This document shows, piece by piece, positions 27,220 to 39,358 of a DNA stretch of 64,000 nucleotides. A program made the position numbers and the translations under genes. Numbering within the stretch: the stretch's first letter is position 1; every line of letters begins with the position of its first letter. The stretch is from Puffinus mauretanicus (lineage: Eukaryota > Chordata > Aves > Procellariiformes > Procellariidae): positions 248,001 through 312,000 of the forward strand of contig JAJKFH010003571.1 of NCBI GenBank assembly GCA_023333565.1. Direction: 5' to 3'. The notes under the pieces are model-generated. The model was not told the DNA's origin, ran no database searches, and saw nothing but the letters and a program-made list of their open reading frames with translations.

Positions 27220-27305
27220 GTGCAAGTCCCATCTAAAAAATGGATCTCAAGGGAATCCTCACAGAGACCACAGACCAGCAAGTCTGATTTCCATCCCTGG
27301 TAAGA
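27220..27305 (+). mobile_element. Old CR1-like reverse-transcriptase remnant, left part
   Basis: In the plus strand, the frame around 27260-27310 reads HRDHRPASLISIPGKII. This matches the conserved RPxSLxSxPGKI motif that opens the RT domain of CR1-clade non-LTR elements. It is decayed upstream. The sequence at about 26950-27219 may belong to the same element, but I cannot recognise it. It continues in the right part at 28213 after an intervening antisense CR1 fragment. Confidence 0.7.
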
Positions 27306-28212
27306 TCATCCACAGCCTCTCCCTCATCCACTAGGCAGGTCACCTGGTCATAGAAGGAGATCAGGTTGGTCAAGCAGGACCTGCACTTCATGATCCCGTG
27401 CTGGCTGGGCAGAAGCAGTCATAATGCGTGGGGTTGACTCACTTGCCCTAGGCAACCCCCCTGGATGGACCTTCATCTACATCCTCATTTGCCTGGTCCT
27501 CAAGTCCCAGAGCCCCGTATCTGTTCTGTAAGGGCAACTGGGAAGGTGAGGGAGTCCGGGCGGGGGTTCGCCTGGTGCCCCGAGCAGGGACCTGTGTCCA
27601 TTCCCCTCCGTCGCCTGGGTCCCCTCCTTCTGCCTGGTGGCAAGAGGGCAGGGGATCCTCCGCTTCTTGCGAAGCCTCCGTGTGCTGCCCTTGCCTCAGG
27701 GATGGGGTAGGGTGCGGCTCCACCAATCTATCTCCCTCTCGCACTCCCTGATGCTCCTTAACCTCTCCACTTCCTCCTTCAGCTCTGCCACCAGGCTGAG
27801 CAGATCATCCACCTGGTCGCAGCGCACACAGGCGTTGTCCCTGCTGCCCTCCTGTACAAGGGACAGGCCCAGGCCCTCCCTGCAGCTGGAGGCCTGGACA
27901 GATGTATGTTTGCGCAGGGGCTCGGTCTGGGTCGCCACGTTTCTTCTGGCGATGGCTTTGGCCGAGTGGATACCATGGCCAGGTCCTCTTCTGGGAGGGC
28001 GATGACCACTCCAGAGCTAGCCTCTCGAGCCTGGAGGGGGGCTGCGCCCTGCCCACTCGCCTTCCCCGCAAGCCCTGCCCTGTGCCAACTGCCGCGCCAC
28101 GCCCTGTTTGCCCGCCCTGGTCGCCGCGCTCCGGGTCGCTCGCGCTCCCGGGGGCTGCTCTTGTATCTGGGGGAGGGGGGGGGGGGCGGCGCAGCAGACT
28201 CTATTACAAAGA
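27306..28212 (-). mobile_element. CR1 5' region with ORF1 fused to an RT fragment, antisense, GC-rich
   Basis: Read on the minus strand from the right: a very GC- and CpG-rich 5' leader (about 28212-27940), then ORF1 sequence beginning MATQTEPLRKHTSVQ. It contains a Cys-x2-Cys followed by a heptad coiled coil (CVRCDQVDDLLSLVAELKE) and RSIRECEREIDWW. A frameshift follows at about 27720, and ORF1 resumes (LRQGQHTEASQEAEDPLPSC) to STPRIMTAS. At about 27412 the sequence jumps to the middle of ORF2 RT (SQHG-like, RSCLTNLISFYDQVTCLVDE) and stops at about 27306. Endonuclease, most of RT and the CR1 3' end are missing. It is a dead fragment, sense to NBAS. Confidence 0.85.
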
Positions 28213-28645
28213 GTAAGACCACTGAGCACATGCATTAACAGAGCTTGGTGAGAAAGAGTCAGCGTGGACTTGTAAAGGGAAATCCACATCGTTAGCTTGC
28301 TGGAGGGCTATGAGGGTGTCAATGAGCGCATGGATAAAGGGAATCCTGTGGCAAAATATATACAGATCTTCAAAAATTCTTTGACAAGTTTCCCCACCAA
28401 AGTCCAGTCAGGAAACTTAAGTTGCCAAGGGGGTGGAAGAAAGGTGCTTTTATGAACTGAAACCTGGTGAAAGGAGAGATGAGAGCTTAGTGATCACTTT
28501 TCAGATAGGGGAGAGCCAGCAGCAAGTCCTCTAGGGGCACATTTTGAGACCACTTTTATTCAGAATCTCTTATCAATGACCTGGAGAAGGGAAGAGCAAT
28601 AAGTATCTAAGTTTTCTGATGATACTCAGCTCTTTGAATTATTCA
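28213..28645 (+). mobile_element. Old CR1-like reverse-transcriptase remnant, right part
   Basis: With several frameshifts and stops, the plus strand gives SQRGLVKGNPHR, then KIYTDLQKFFDKFPHQS (the YxDFxKAFDxVPH motif), then a decayed form of the GPLLF-INDL block and DDTQLFEL (the ADDT catalytic loop) near 28617-28640. The motif order is that of a CR1/L3-clade RT. It is more decayed than the CR1 fragment to its left and is presumably older. Confidence 0.75.
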
Positions 28646-31149
28646 AATATCATGCTACATATCAAGACTACAGTGTCTGGCCTACTTTAGTATTTTAAAA
28701 AAAAGAAAAAAAAGAAAAAAAAACAAAGAAAACTTCTCCCAAGATCAGTTCTTAGTCTGCCAGTTAATGTCTCATTCATGGTGCCTTTCCCCACTGCCCT
28801 CCCTCTCCCTGGCTCTCCTCTCAGTCACAGACTTCACATACATGCAGGAAGGTCAAAGGAAGACAGAATAGCGCAGCATAGATTCAAGGAGTTATACTCT
28901 CATCTCTCCCATCAGATATGCACTGGACTTTGAAATAGAAGCATATACCAAATGAGACAGATTCCTCCCCCCCCCCAAGTATTAATGAGTAATTGTATCT
29001 GAACATGTACAAGCAAACAGCCCGGTATATAAAAAACAAGAAGTGCTAGGCATAAACAGCAGCATGAAAAGCAAGTGGAGCAACCTAAAGACCAGCAAAG
29101 AAACTTGAACTTGATGCAGAACATAGAACAGAAAATTTGAACAGTGAAGCAAAGGGGAGAAATTACACTGGCAAAGGAAATTTGCTAATTTTCAGCATCA
29201 CTAACCAAAAGGTAAGAAGGGCCAAAGAGGAGCCAATAGGTTGAATCAGGATGTAAAATAGTGATAGAAGTAAAGACGATCATGTTTTAAGTCCATCATA
29301 AGCCAAGAGCATTACCATTTTACTGTCTACAGCAGACTTAGTGCTAGCCATTGAGTTTATGGATAAAAAGTTGAATGTCGAGACAGAATGAAACAAGACT
29401 GACAGTCAATGCTAATAGACTCCAGTAAAACATCATGTACACAAATCCAATTTGAGATTAAAAATATATATATATTATTTCTAGTGAGTTAAGTTCATAA
29501 TTTAGGAATGTGACAAGATATTATCATTATTAAACACAAAGCAACATGCAATCATTTAATGAGCATTTGATTTCCAGTGAGAGATTACCTCATGTGTCTA
29601 GACTTAACTTCTAGCTGCACTACAGTGCCATGTAATAAGGTTAAAGCCATTAGACCTCATACAACATGGGTAGTACATCAGGTTGCCCATAAGATCTGCC
29701 TCTCTGCCTCCTCCTGTATACAGCCTTCTTATACAGCATTTACTTCCAGTTCAAATGAAGTCTTTATTTCCAACAGCCTACATTCACAATATTACCCAAA
29801 GCTATAGCATAAGGACCATGGCTGAGAGTTCTGCTTCTCTGGCTTAATATAACTGTATTTATAATTAAGGTCAACCTTATAGAAATAAGCAATAGACTGA
29901 CTTGGGAGCCAGGTCAAGCCTGCAGAATGAACTCCCATAAGATCAACGCAAACTTCTACATATTCAGTCCCAAGTTCAAAACACTCTTCTTTTGACCTTG
30001 CTTTCATTAATGCAAAAAAAGGTAAACACACATCAGCATGTAACAATTTAAAAACTGTTCCACATGTTGGTTTTCCCCTATGGGAAAGAAGATGAGAACG
30101 AATAAGAGATACATGACATATTTGTCACAGCCACTTAATGCACTTAAAGCCTACAGATGCCATTGTGATGAGGGCAGTACGGATGTCTAAATACGGTCCT
30201 GCGAAGGAAGATGTGAATAGACAGAAACAATGGTCTAACAATGACAGGAATAAAGAGAAACAGCACAGGAACTAAAATACACAACGGTTGTGACACAGAG
30301 AGAGAAAACAAAAACAAAACCAGAAAAAAACCCTACCTTGTAGACAGTGAATTTATGTGAGGTGAAAGCAGACCTAATTCTGCCTCTTACAGAGAGATTG
30401 ATAGAGGCTTCCCTAAGCAGCAAGCAACAGAAAGGGGAAGCAGGTTAAGTGCACAGAGCACAAGTTCACTGTATAAATGCACCCTTTCACATAGTGACTC
30501 AAAAGCCAGTTGTATCAGGCTAGTTAAGTCTGTGGAACTGAACTCCCATCTATTCTATGCTGCATCAAAAGCATCACTAAGAAGAATCTCTGAGGTTACC
30601 TTTTCAACATATTGCCAGCTGCAATGCACAGGACAGGAATCAATTTCATTTTGTTGAATGAAAGTAACAGGTAAGGAATAAACCTAAGAATTTTCTGCTG
30701 ACAGCAACTTTCCTGATCTGCTATTAATTGCAAAATTCCCATTCCCCTCTACAACTTAGTAGTATTTGTCAGAACTGTTGCTTGATGCTCCAATAAAAAG
30801 CTTGCTCCCCAGCTAAAGCCAGTCAAATACTCCTCTCCAAAATCACAGAAACACCTCAGCATTAGATTATTAGCATGAGGACAGGAACATAACATATTCA
30901 TTAACATTAGGGTAATTAAACTTTTTCATTCCTTTCTAGAGTAAACAAACCCCCAGATACATTTATTCTGGTCACTTATCAGACCACCAGGATAGGACAA
31001 ATGAGGAGATAAGCTGTTAACAGCAAAAATTATCCAGCAAATTTCTTGCTCAGTTGTATGGCTTTTCTTCGCATTCATCAAGACTGGGAAGTAATGAGTA
31101 GTGAATCAGAGTGGCAGTGGGGAGACAGCCTTGATGCCGTGCAAGCAGG

Positions 31150-31268
31150 GTTCAGCAACAGCCAAAACACTGATGTGTTATCAACACTTCTAGACACAAA
31201 TGCAAAGCACAGCACCATAGGGGCTGCTATGAAGAAAGTTAACCCCATCCCTGTCAGGCCTAGTACAG
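31150..31268 (-). mobile_element. Old LTR fragment of the same family as the solo LTRs
   Basis: About 119 bp align by eye to the U3 start of the solo LTR family read antisense: 'actgatgtgttatcaacac', the 'aaagcacagcaccata' block and the 'gttaaccccatccctg' block. Many substitutions and no flanking LTR remainder mark a decayed, truncated copy. Confidence 0.75.
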
Positions 31269-34200
31269 ACCTAAACCAAAAATAAATATAGCTTCTTCAA
31301 GGATAACGAAGTCTCCTCACACCAATGCTTTCCACAGCCAGTCCATTTCTGGAAATTTTATTCTCTTCTGTCTGGCATTATTCTTACAGACCTTTATCTG
31401 TGGTTTTATTTCATTTTAGAGCTCCTTTAATGTCTTCCTCAGGATAAGAAACTAATATAGCTCAGATGCCCTAAACTACAACTACTATGTTTATATTATT
31501 ATAACAACTAACATTCAAAATTGTCTTGGGTACAAAACTAAAGCAGTACTTTACACCAAAATCCCTTTGTTTCTCCTTAAAGCAAAGTAATAACTTCATC
31601 AGAAATAGAAATTATCAAACCGATTTCCTTTTGGACATCAACAGTACAAAAAAAGTTAATGAGAATTTCTGGCAATTTATGATTCTGTTTTGATGTGCAG
31701 ATATTAGCTGTCATGTCACAGTAAAAAAAAAAAAAAAAAATCAAGCCTTCATCCAACAGACCCATCATTCCTTCAAAACGTCTTTCTTGACTGACTAGCA
31801 AGTCCTAGAAGTCTGTCTTAGCCCGTGGAAGAGCAACTCTCCCCTCCTACTCCCCATTATCCTTATAACACATCTGTCATTTTCATTCTGAGAATGTTTC
31901 TCCCATTATGCCAGAAGTACTCATGTACTGTTTTAAAAGATTTATACAATGGTATTTTGAAGTAGACATAGGAAGTGTAGACCCCTCCACGCTTATACAC
32001 AGGTTCTTATAAATTCAGCTGGAGTTTTCAGACAGGATACTTGATTCAATGGACTAGAGAAATCACACCTACTGTGACTCACATGCTGTTAAACAGAAAT
32101 ATATGCTCTATGACCTTGAGGATCCATCTTCTAAGCATGTGGCTGAAGTGCCAGATTTAGATCTTTACTGAATATGTAAAGATTTAGAACAGGGGGAAAA
32201 AAGGATTGGTTTTCACCCACAAAAAAGCACTCAGTTATCTTCTAAGAATAATGCATAGCTTTGAATTATACAGTTATAGGACCTAGGGACGCATTTCTGT
32301 TTTGAGAAACAGTCAGAAGATAAAGGTGATGCAAGACACCAGTGGCATGAGCTGGAAGACAATCTACTGTGGAATGTCATCTACAATTGAGTTTATCATC
32401 TTCATAAAAGTTTGTACCATAGAAGTTTAAGATCAATTTTTTTTTCCCCCTACAGAGCTCTTAGGGAACACAAATAAAAACCATGGCTAGATCTATTCCC
32501 ATGGATAGCAACTGGTATGGCATTGAGGAAAGCAACTTGAAAGTGGAGCCATTCTTTATTACCAGCATCTAAGATGTACATTTAAACAAATGGTTGTTTT
32601 GCAGTGGAAACTGAGCATTTAAGTCTGGTGGGTTTTTTTTGTGGGGAAGAAAAAAATAAGTACTTATTTTGCTCAAAAGCATCTGTTTCTATTTCTCCTT
32701 TTCTACTTCAGTGACACTCCCTCACTGGATACTCTTGGAATTAATTACAATGAATGTATTCTCCTGTGTTGTTTTCTCACCGAGCATTCAGGCCTCTTTT
32801 TTTTTTTTTTTCCTTTTTCTTGGTTGTGTTTTTCACTTAGGATCTTCTCATACAGTTGTTTTCACAAGCTTCTGTTTAAGAGTAGTACTTAAACATAGCA
32901 CATATTCTTTTTAGCAAACAACTTAGAATCCACTGCTTATCACAGTCACATACAGTATTTTACCAAGATGAAACAAAAAGATTTAGCCAAAGATCGTATC
33001 AGTAAGAGATAAAACTACATGGTGCTATTGATAAGATTTTGCTTATTAAATAGCAATTAGAGTAGAAATAGTTCAATCTTTAACATCTCTGTCCTCATTC
33101 TTATGACTTACTCTTTCAAAAGGCTTCATAGCTCTTTCTATAAAATAAGACTGTCTAAAAAAGCTAAACTATTAAAAGAAAAAAAAAAATCTTCTTTTCA
33201 TCAAAGGTATCTTTCAGCAGGTGGACCTAGGTTCAAGGAAAACTATTTAACAAACTTGAATGAATTCCTCACAACCAACATATTTTGCAAGCCCCACAAA
33301 TTTCAGTTCTGGGCTAAGTTTTCCTTTAGTTTCAAAACAGAAGATAGCACAATGCAAATCTCAGCAGGAACATGAAAGGCTGCCTAAATGCAGAACTGGG
33401 CAAATACCAAAACAGGCTTTCCTCTGTAAATCAGGAGTCATTCTGAACATGGGGAAAAAAAAAAAAATCTTCTTTCATGCCACAGTGGTGATTAGTGGTC
33501 TCTCTTTTCAGAAAACTTGTGACCAGAAGTGTTGTTTTAGCTGTAATGCAGAACTAGGCTGAAAACCACAGTCCAGACAGCTTCTGCACAGGAAGAAAGA
33601 ACTGGTGTAAATTCAGAAAGGCTCTCTTAGAGTGGCAAAGAAGAGTTTTTACTCAGGTATCTTAGTATGAACGGCAACTGATCCCTTACTAAACTTTGGT
33701 ATGTCACCTCTTTGATTTAGTTCGGAGTTTACCATGTAACTGCTTTAATCACAGGTGATAAATAAGAAGCAAAGCTGTGCCATTTCAAAAAGAGATGCTT
33801 GTCAAAGGAAGTAAAAAAATTCATCAATGAATGAGGATGAATTTTCAAAACACAACACATCTAAACTAAAATACAAAACAACATACCTCAAGGAAGGCTA
33901 TGGAAACTTTTTGTATAGCACCGTTCTTGTTTAAATGGACACTTGACTCTTCCTAGGAAGTACTATATAGTATCAGTATTGCAAAATGACAGCATAGGCT
34001 ATGCTCATTATTGCTCAGTGTTCATAAGCTACTTTAAAGATGGATGGTGCTATAGCCTATAAATGACACTTGATACTGTGTTTCAAAAACTCTTCCATAA
34101 ATTGTGAAGTACTTTCTGCTTACAGCACTGCAGAAAAATAATTATATGTAACTTAACAGGCTGCTCACAGTATACGTCAGATCAGGTCCTTAACAGGCTT

Positions 34201-34278
34201 AACTCATGTACTGGCTTTTTAGAATAGCTTTAATGCTGCACATTAATGAATACGGTTTTAAAAAGAAAGAGTACTAAC

Positions 34279-34416
34279 CCTGTAGAGAGGGTGGCATTTG
34301 TCCTTGAAACATGGTGCCAAACGAGCATAGATCTGCAGGCTATAGTAATAACTTGCCAGCTGGAGAGATAACGCAGAATGTAATTGCTTTTCGAAGCATT
34401 TGTTGGCATCTATCAC
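34279..34416 (-). CDS. NBAS: NBAS internal exon, 138 bp (9th)
   Basis: Exactly 46 codons, in phase 0 at both ends. The translation starts VIDANKCFEKQLHSALSLQL, continues ASYYYSLQIYARLAPCF and ends KDKCHPLYR, then joins ADPKEL of the next exon. Acceptor is TCTCCTAG and donor GTTAGT, with +3T being the weakest-looking donor of the set. The Cys and Tyr-rich string YYYSLQIYARLAPCF is characteristic of NBAS. Skipping would remove 46 residues without a frameshift. Confidence 0.96.
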
Positions 34417-34960
34417 CTAGGAGAAAGAGAGCATTAATTTATATGAAAGAATTAGCAAGCATACAACATTAAGTGCACAAACTTTCTAAAAAGCTACTTG
34501 CTGTGATTTAGAAATAGCTCTGACTATGTTTTCCTGGCACAGAAGTAAATCAGCAACCTCCACACACACACAAAGATAATTCTACATCATGATGTTTTTC
34601 CCCCCTTGCACAAACCCCTAACCAAAATGATTTTCCAACTACAGTTTTGCTGCTTCTATACCACAAAGTTACTTCCCATATTTCTGTGCTACATTAGAAC
34701 TGTCAGTCAGGTGTCCCAACTACTATTTTAAGTAAGAAAATCTGTCTTTTCGCCAGTGCTATGCTCATAAGCCAGTTCAATGGCATTTGTTCAGAGTTTC
34801 CTTTAAATGCACCAGCCCAATCTATAAAAATGTGTATTTAAATGAATTCAAAGACTTAGATTTTAAACTCTAGGGAAATTACATTTTCTTATGAAATTTT
34901 GAAATGCTATGAATAGTCTTTCCTGGCAAAAACATACAAACAAAATCACTATCAACATAC
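34417..34960 (-). other. NBAS intron, 544 bp
   Basis: Short AT-rich intron with a small CA run at about 34561-34571. Nothing else recognised. Confidence 0.85.
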
Positions 34961-35037
34961 CTGCGGTAGTGCAAGTAGATAGGCAAGAGACAAGGCCATA
35001 TCGTTTGGTAAAGCATCACTTGCCAGTTGTAGCAGAA
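34961..35037 (-). CDS. NBAS: NBAS internal exon, 77 bp (8th)
   Basis: Two bases complete a valine codon, then 25 codons: LLQLASDALPNDMALSL followed by AYLLALPQ. Acceptor is ATGTTGCAG and donor GTATGT. It is the shortest exon here and is identified by phase, splice sites and match to the NBAS sequence DALPNDMALxLAYLLALPQ. An overlapping ORF in another frame is not real. Confidence 0.95.
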
Positions 35038-36261
35038 CTGCAACATATAGGGAGCGGAAATAAAGCTTTGATTACTGACCCATCTAGCCTTGACAGTTAA
35101 CAAATGAAATGTTTTCAGTGTAACCGTATTTTATTAGACACTAGCTTGAAGCACTCTATACATACTTAATTAAACACTTATCAGTGCAATCCAGAAACAG
35201 ATAATATGTAATTAAACTGCAGCACAGCTTTCCCTTGACTTCCAGGCAAAGCGTTTAATGCATTAACCAAACAAGAATGAGACTATGCAGTAACAGATGC
35301 TAAACAAAGCCACTAAAATATCACCTGTACTGATTTACGAAAAGTAAATCTTTCGCTTGTGAAATCAAGGCAGCAATGTAATGTTGTAAGCGTTTGAAGA
35401 CACCAACCAGAGGAACAGTACAAAATGTCTTCTCTTCAAGCCTGAGCTCTAATTCACTTATCACTGAACACAACAAACCATATTAAAAACTTCTGTCTTA
35501 ATAAAAAAAAAAAAAGTAAGAAAAAAAAGAAAGCTGCAAGTGTCATATGAATTTTAAATAAGATCAGTGAAACACCAAAACCAGGTCCTGCCACATATTG
35601 CAAAAAGAAATATCAGTATAACAACATAGTCAAAATTAATGCATTGAAGAATAATTATTCTGATTATAAAGAGAGATGCTTCTGGTAAAACTGACACAAA
35701 AATTACCTGCTTTTCCTACATTATAGATACCAAACTTGTTTTTTTCTTTAAAAAACCCACTATATTTTACATTACGCAAAAAGGAGAACTAATACACACA
35801 CAATATGAGCACCCAAGGTTTGCTAATTAGTAACAGGATCTCTCCTTCATGCACTTATCTCCTTCTGGACTAAAGCGAAGCATCACTCCAGTTGCTACAA
35901 AAGTTCCAACAAACAATTACAGAATAATGATTCTCGTGATACACTTAATATTCAGTTTTGGGCGTAGAGAATATAAATGATTAATTCCAGGGACAACTTC
36001 AAAAATCTTATGAAACCTGGACCAGAAATTGCATAAGGAATTGCGAGTACACCAGGAAAATAACATTATGGTTTCCTTTTTTTCTAGATGATATTTGTTA
36101 TTATCATTATTATTATTATTCCAATCAGTAGAAGCCATGTTCCAGCAACTGAGCTCTTTGTTTATTTTAAGGAAGTCTCAAACACCTATATTCCCACATT
36201 ACACAAACTACTCTTGAAGGCACACTGGCAAGAAATCTGATCACTTTATACACACAGACCC

Positions 36262-36594
36262 CCCCCACAGACCAGCCAGTTCCTGAGCTGCAGCCCCTGG
36301 CCAACTCCCCCCAGTTTATATACTGAGCATGACGCCACGTGGTATGGAATATCCCTTTGGCCAGTTTGGGTCAGCTGTGCTGGCTGTGTCCCCTCCCAGC
36401 TTCTTGTGCATCTCCAGCCTTCTCAGACAGTAAAGCATGAAAAGCTGTAAAGTCCTTGACTTAGTGTAAGCACTACTCAGCAACAACTAAAACATCAGTG
36501 TGTTATCAACATTCTTCTCATACTAAATCCAAAACACAGCACTATACCAGCTTTTAGGAAGAAAATTAACTCTATCCCAGCTGAAACCAGGACA
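36262..36594 (-). mobile_element. Truncated LTR (copy 3), same family
   Basis: The 5' part of the LTR (U3) is intact, with the TGTCCTGGTTTCAGCTGGG start at 36594 read on the minus strand and the 'tttatatactgagc' TATA block. It stops within a run of C at about 36262-36267, so the 3' half is missing and no target duplication can be found. It shares the GC-rich block of copy 1 and not the palindrome of copies 2 and 4. Confidence 0.88.
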
Positions 36595-39307
36595 TTCTGC
36601 TACATTCAAAATAACCTGTATGCGGTCCAAGCAAAGATAATAGAACTCTAGAAATATCTAGTATTAAAATCTTGCTGAATTAGTTCGCAAAATTGCTATT
36701 TCCTACTCTGAGCACAAGCGAAGTTACTTTATATATTTTTACAACCACCTCTAGTTAACAGAAAAAACTGGGAGGAGGGAAAGAAGAATTTGGGCTGTGC
36801 CCTCTTCTCCCTTTCTCTGGAAAATTAATGATTGCAAAGCCTCAGGAATACATAATAAATTGTGGGTTCTCTTCCAACTTAATATCCCCAACATGATAAC
36901 TGCCACACTAGCAAAAATTTATCTTCACCCTTCAGATAGCAATCATGACAAAGAACCTAGCACCAATACAAGGACAGAAAACAATATGATTTTATTCATA
37001 CTCTTGCATGAAGCTCAACACAAAGGCATCCCAGTTGCCAGAATGTACTTAAAACAGACCTGCCTCTTGTTTGAAAGGCAAAGTAGGGAAGAAAATGGTT
37101 TATTTGTGAAAACTGGAATTTATCAATGTTTAGGAAGTTTCAATTCTTTTTCCATGTTTTTTTTCTCTGCAAGAGCTGCTTCAATCCTTCAATTGTTCAT
37201 TTATCATGTGATAAAATCTCACTAAACTTAAAAGTATATATTGCAGTTAAACAGCCATATCTGCAAGCAATTATAAAATCATGGAAAACATTAAGGTATT
37301 CTTTGTTCTAAAACTCCTGAGGATTAATAGATATGACAACTTTCCTGGGTTTATGTCGAGTTTAGTACCATATCTGCTTACAACGAAATGCAGTCGTAAA
37401 TTGTAATAACTTCCCATTCAGATCTCATCTTCAACCTCCCCATCAAATCCCTAAGGGCTATGGAGAAAGACAACTACAATTAAACAGAGATGCACGACTC
37501 TGCCTTGGTCACGCTAAGTCTGTGTGTGCTATAACGGCACAACTGAGGAAAGACCGTTTTACTGGACTCAAAGTGATGGGTGTTACCACTTCACTCAAAA
37601 ATGCTCAGTCTACCACCTACATCTAGATAGAAAGGACGTGAAAAGTCAAAGTCCAAGGCTTGTGACCCTACCAAATGCACAAAAGAAGCAGCAAAGATTA
37701 TCTTGAGTTTTATCATGCACGTTGCCTCTGGGGAAAGTGTTTAGCCATCCCTTCACACCTGAAGCATGACACTGCTATAGTAATGGAAACAGAGTTTGAA
37801 GCGTACTTCAACTTCTCCTAAGACAATGTGCTAAGTACAACTAGGGTTTCTTTGCTAAACTGCATCTTCTTCCACGTTTGTCAATTCTTCTAACGGAGCT
37901 GAAACCTGCTGCTATAGGTCTCCTAGAAGACAACTAGAAGGAAACAAATAGAATTCAAACTTGTCAGCAAAATCAAATGAAATCTGCCATGTTTGTTAGT
38001 TACTAGTATAGTAGCTAATAACTCATATTAGCATTCAAGTTTCATATGGTGAAATCCTCCCCAAATCTTAAGAGTAAGCCTGAAAATATGGGAAAAACCA
38101 CAGAATAATAAATGGGGTTCATATCTGTGTGATTTTTTTATTTTAAATTTTGGTGGTGTGCTATTAACATGCACATTTTCAAGCTCCACAATCCTGAAAG
38201 TGTTAACTGATCATGAGGACTTTTGTGGGAATTGATAAAGCAAAGCATTAAGAAGGGGGAAGAGGTGGAATCCAACACTGTTTATCCAGGACTAAATGCA
38301 TTACAATTAGCAAATTACCAATCCATTCATTTACAGAAAACTACGTTACACTTATGTGTAATAACACTTTCTATTGACTACCAAAAGGTGTCATACAGCA
38401 AGACTGCTGAGTACAGAATAAATATAACTCAGTTTTCCAGAGGAAAACATAGGACTCTCAGTTCCATAGCACAGTTGGAGAGACTCGTAAGTGAAATTCA
38501 GACTGACAATAGAGTAAGAGCGGTGGAAGAGAACAGAAGTATTAAAATGGTAAAAACAGTAGTCTGCACATTTAAGAGAAGGAAGATAGAGGCTCAAAAA
38601 CTAAAGCTGGAATCTAAAATTTCTTTTCTTCTTCAAGCAAAAGTCCCCAAAACTGAAATTTCCATCTGAAAGGCAGCCACTGAATTGTAAACAACCAGTT
38701 CCAACTACTCAAGTTGGAGCAGGAAGTATTACGAAAGATCTGCCAACCAACATCATTTGCCCTAAGAAAGCAATGAATACTTTTTAATCCTTGCCTCCTC
38801 CTCCTTTAAGACACAGGCATCAGAGCTAGAAATCTATGGGCTTTCAGCATGCAAGAAAAGAGATCATAAGTAGTGATTTAAAACTATTTTTGCATTAAGA
38901 GAGCATGAAAGGAACACAATGTGAATACATCCCCATTTATACAAGCTGTTGCTGACCTTTTCTAATTCACAATGTTATTATATTACAACTGCACAGGTTA
39001 TCTGCAGAAATATCACATCTCAGACTACTGAATCATATACTTGTAAGACAAATATGCTGGTTTTCACTAAACAGTTGAAATAAAACTGCGTGGCTTATGA
39101 AGAAAGTCTCATTTGAAACTTTTCTCATATTGCAAGTGATTTAGTATATTCATTTTTCATGGCAGAACTTACCACTGAGTAAAATATAATATAGATATCT
39201 TCCTTCAAAAGACACTAACAACATGTAAATATTTAAACAGTTCATTTCTTAAACCAGCAGGAGACAGCCAAAAGGAAAGACAAACAATCATAGATGGTTT
39301 GGTGTAG

Positions 39308-39358
39308 TTTGTTTGTTTGTTGTTTTTTTTTTGTTTTTTTTTGTTTTTTTTTTTTTTT
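39308..39358 (+). repeat. T-rich low-complexity tract
   Basis: T runs of eight to sixteen bases separated by single G or GTTTG units. Similar T/G tracts occur at 7648, 9200, 23793 and 43898. No function can be assigned. Confidence 0.8.

Larger units (their letters stand above)
16491..34278 (-). other. NBAS intron, 17.8 kb, largest in the window
   Basis: Holds the solo LTR at 18682-19161, the nested retrotransposon block at about 27.2-28.65 kb and an old LTR fragment at 31150-31268. The rest is AT-rich with A or T runs (20828-20844, 31723-31740, 32796-32810), A/C-rich sequence around 25694-25758, and no gene on either strand that I can support. Confidence 0.8.

Noticed and set aside
27779..28238. 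Several overlapping ORFs of 80-150 codons in the GC-rich block, as a possible host gene with CpG island
   Set aside because: The frame at 27696-27938 is CR1 ORF1, and the rest is the CR1 leader read in other frames. No host gene is needed.
36797..37225. 142-codon plus-strand ORF
   Set aside because: No recognisable domain, no splice or promoter context, and composition typical of AT-rich intron. Likely chance.
38223..38669. 148-codon plus-strand ORF
   Set aside because: Begins inside an NBAS intron with no family resemblance. A long open stretch in AT-rich DNA is not enough to support a gene.
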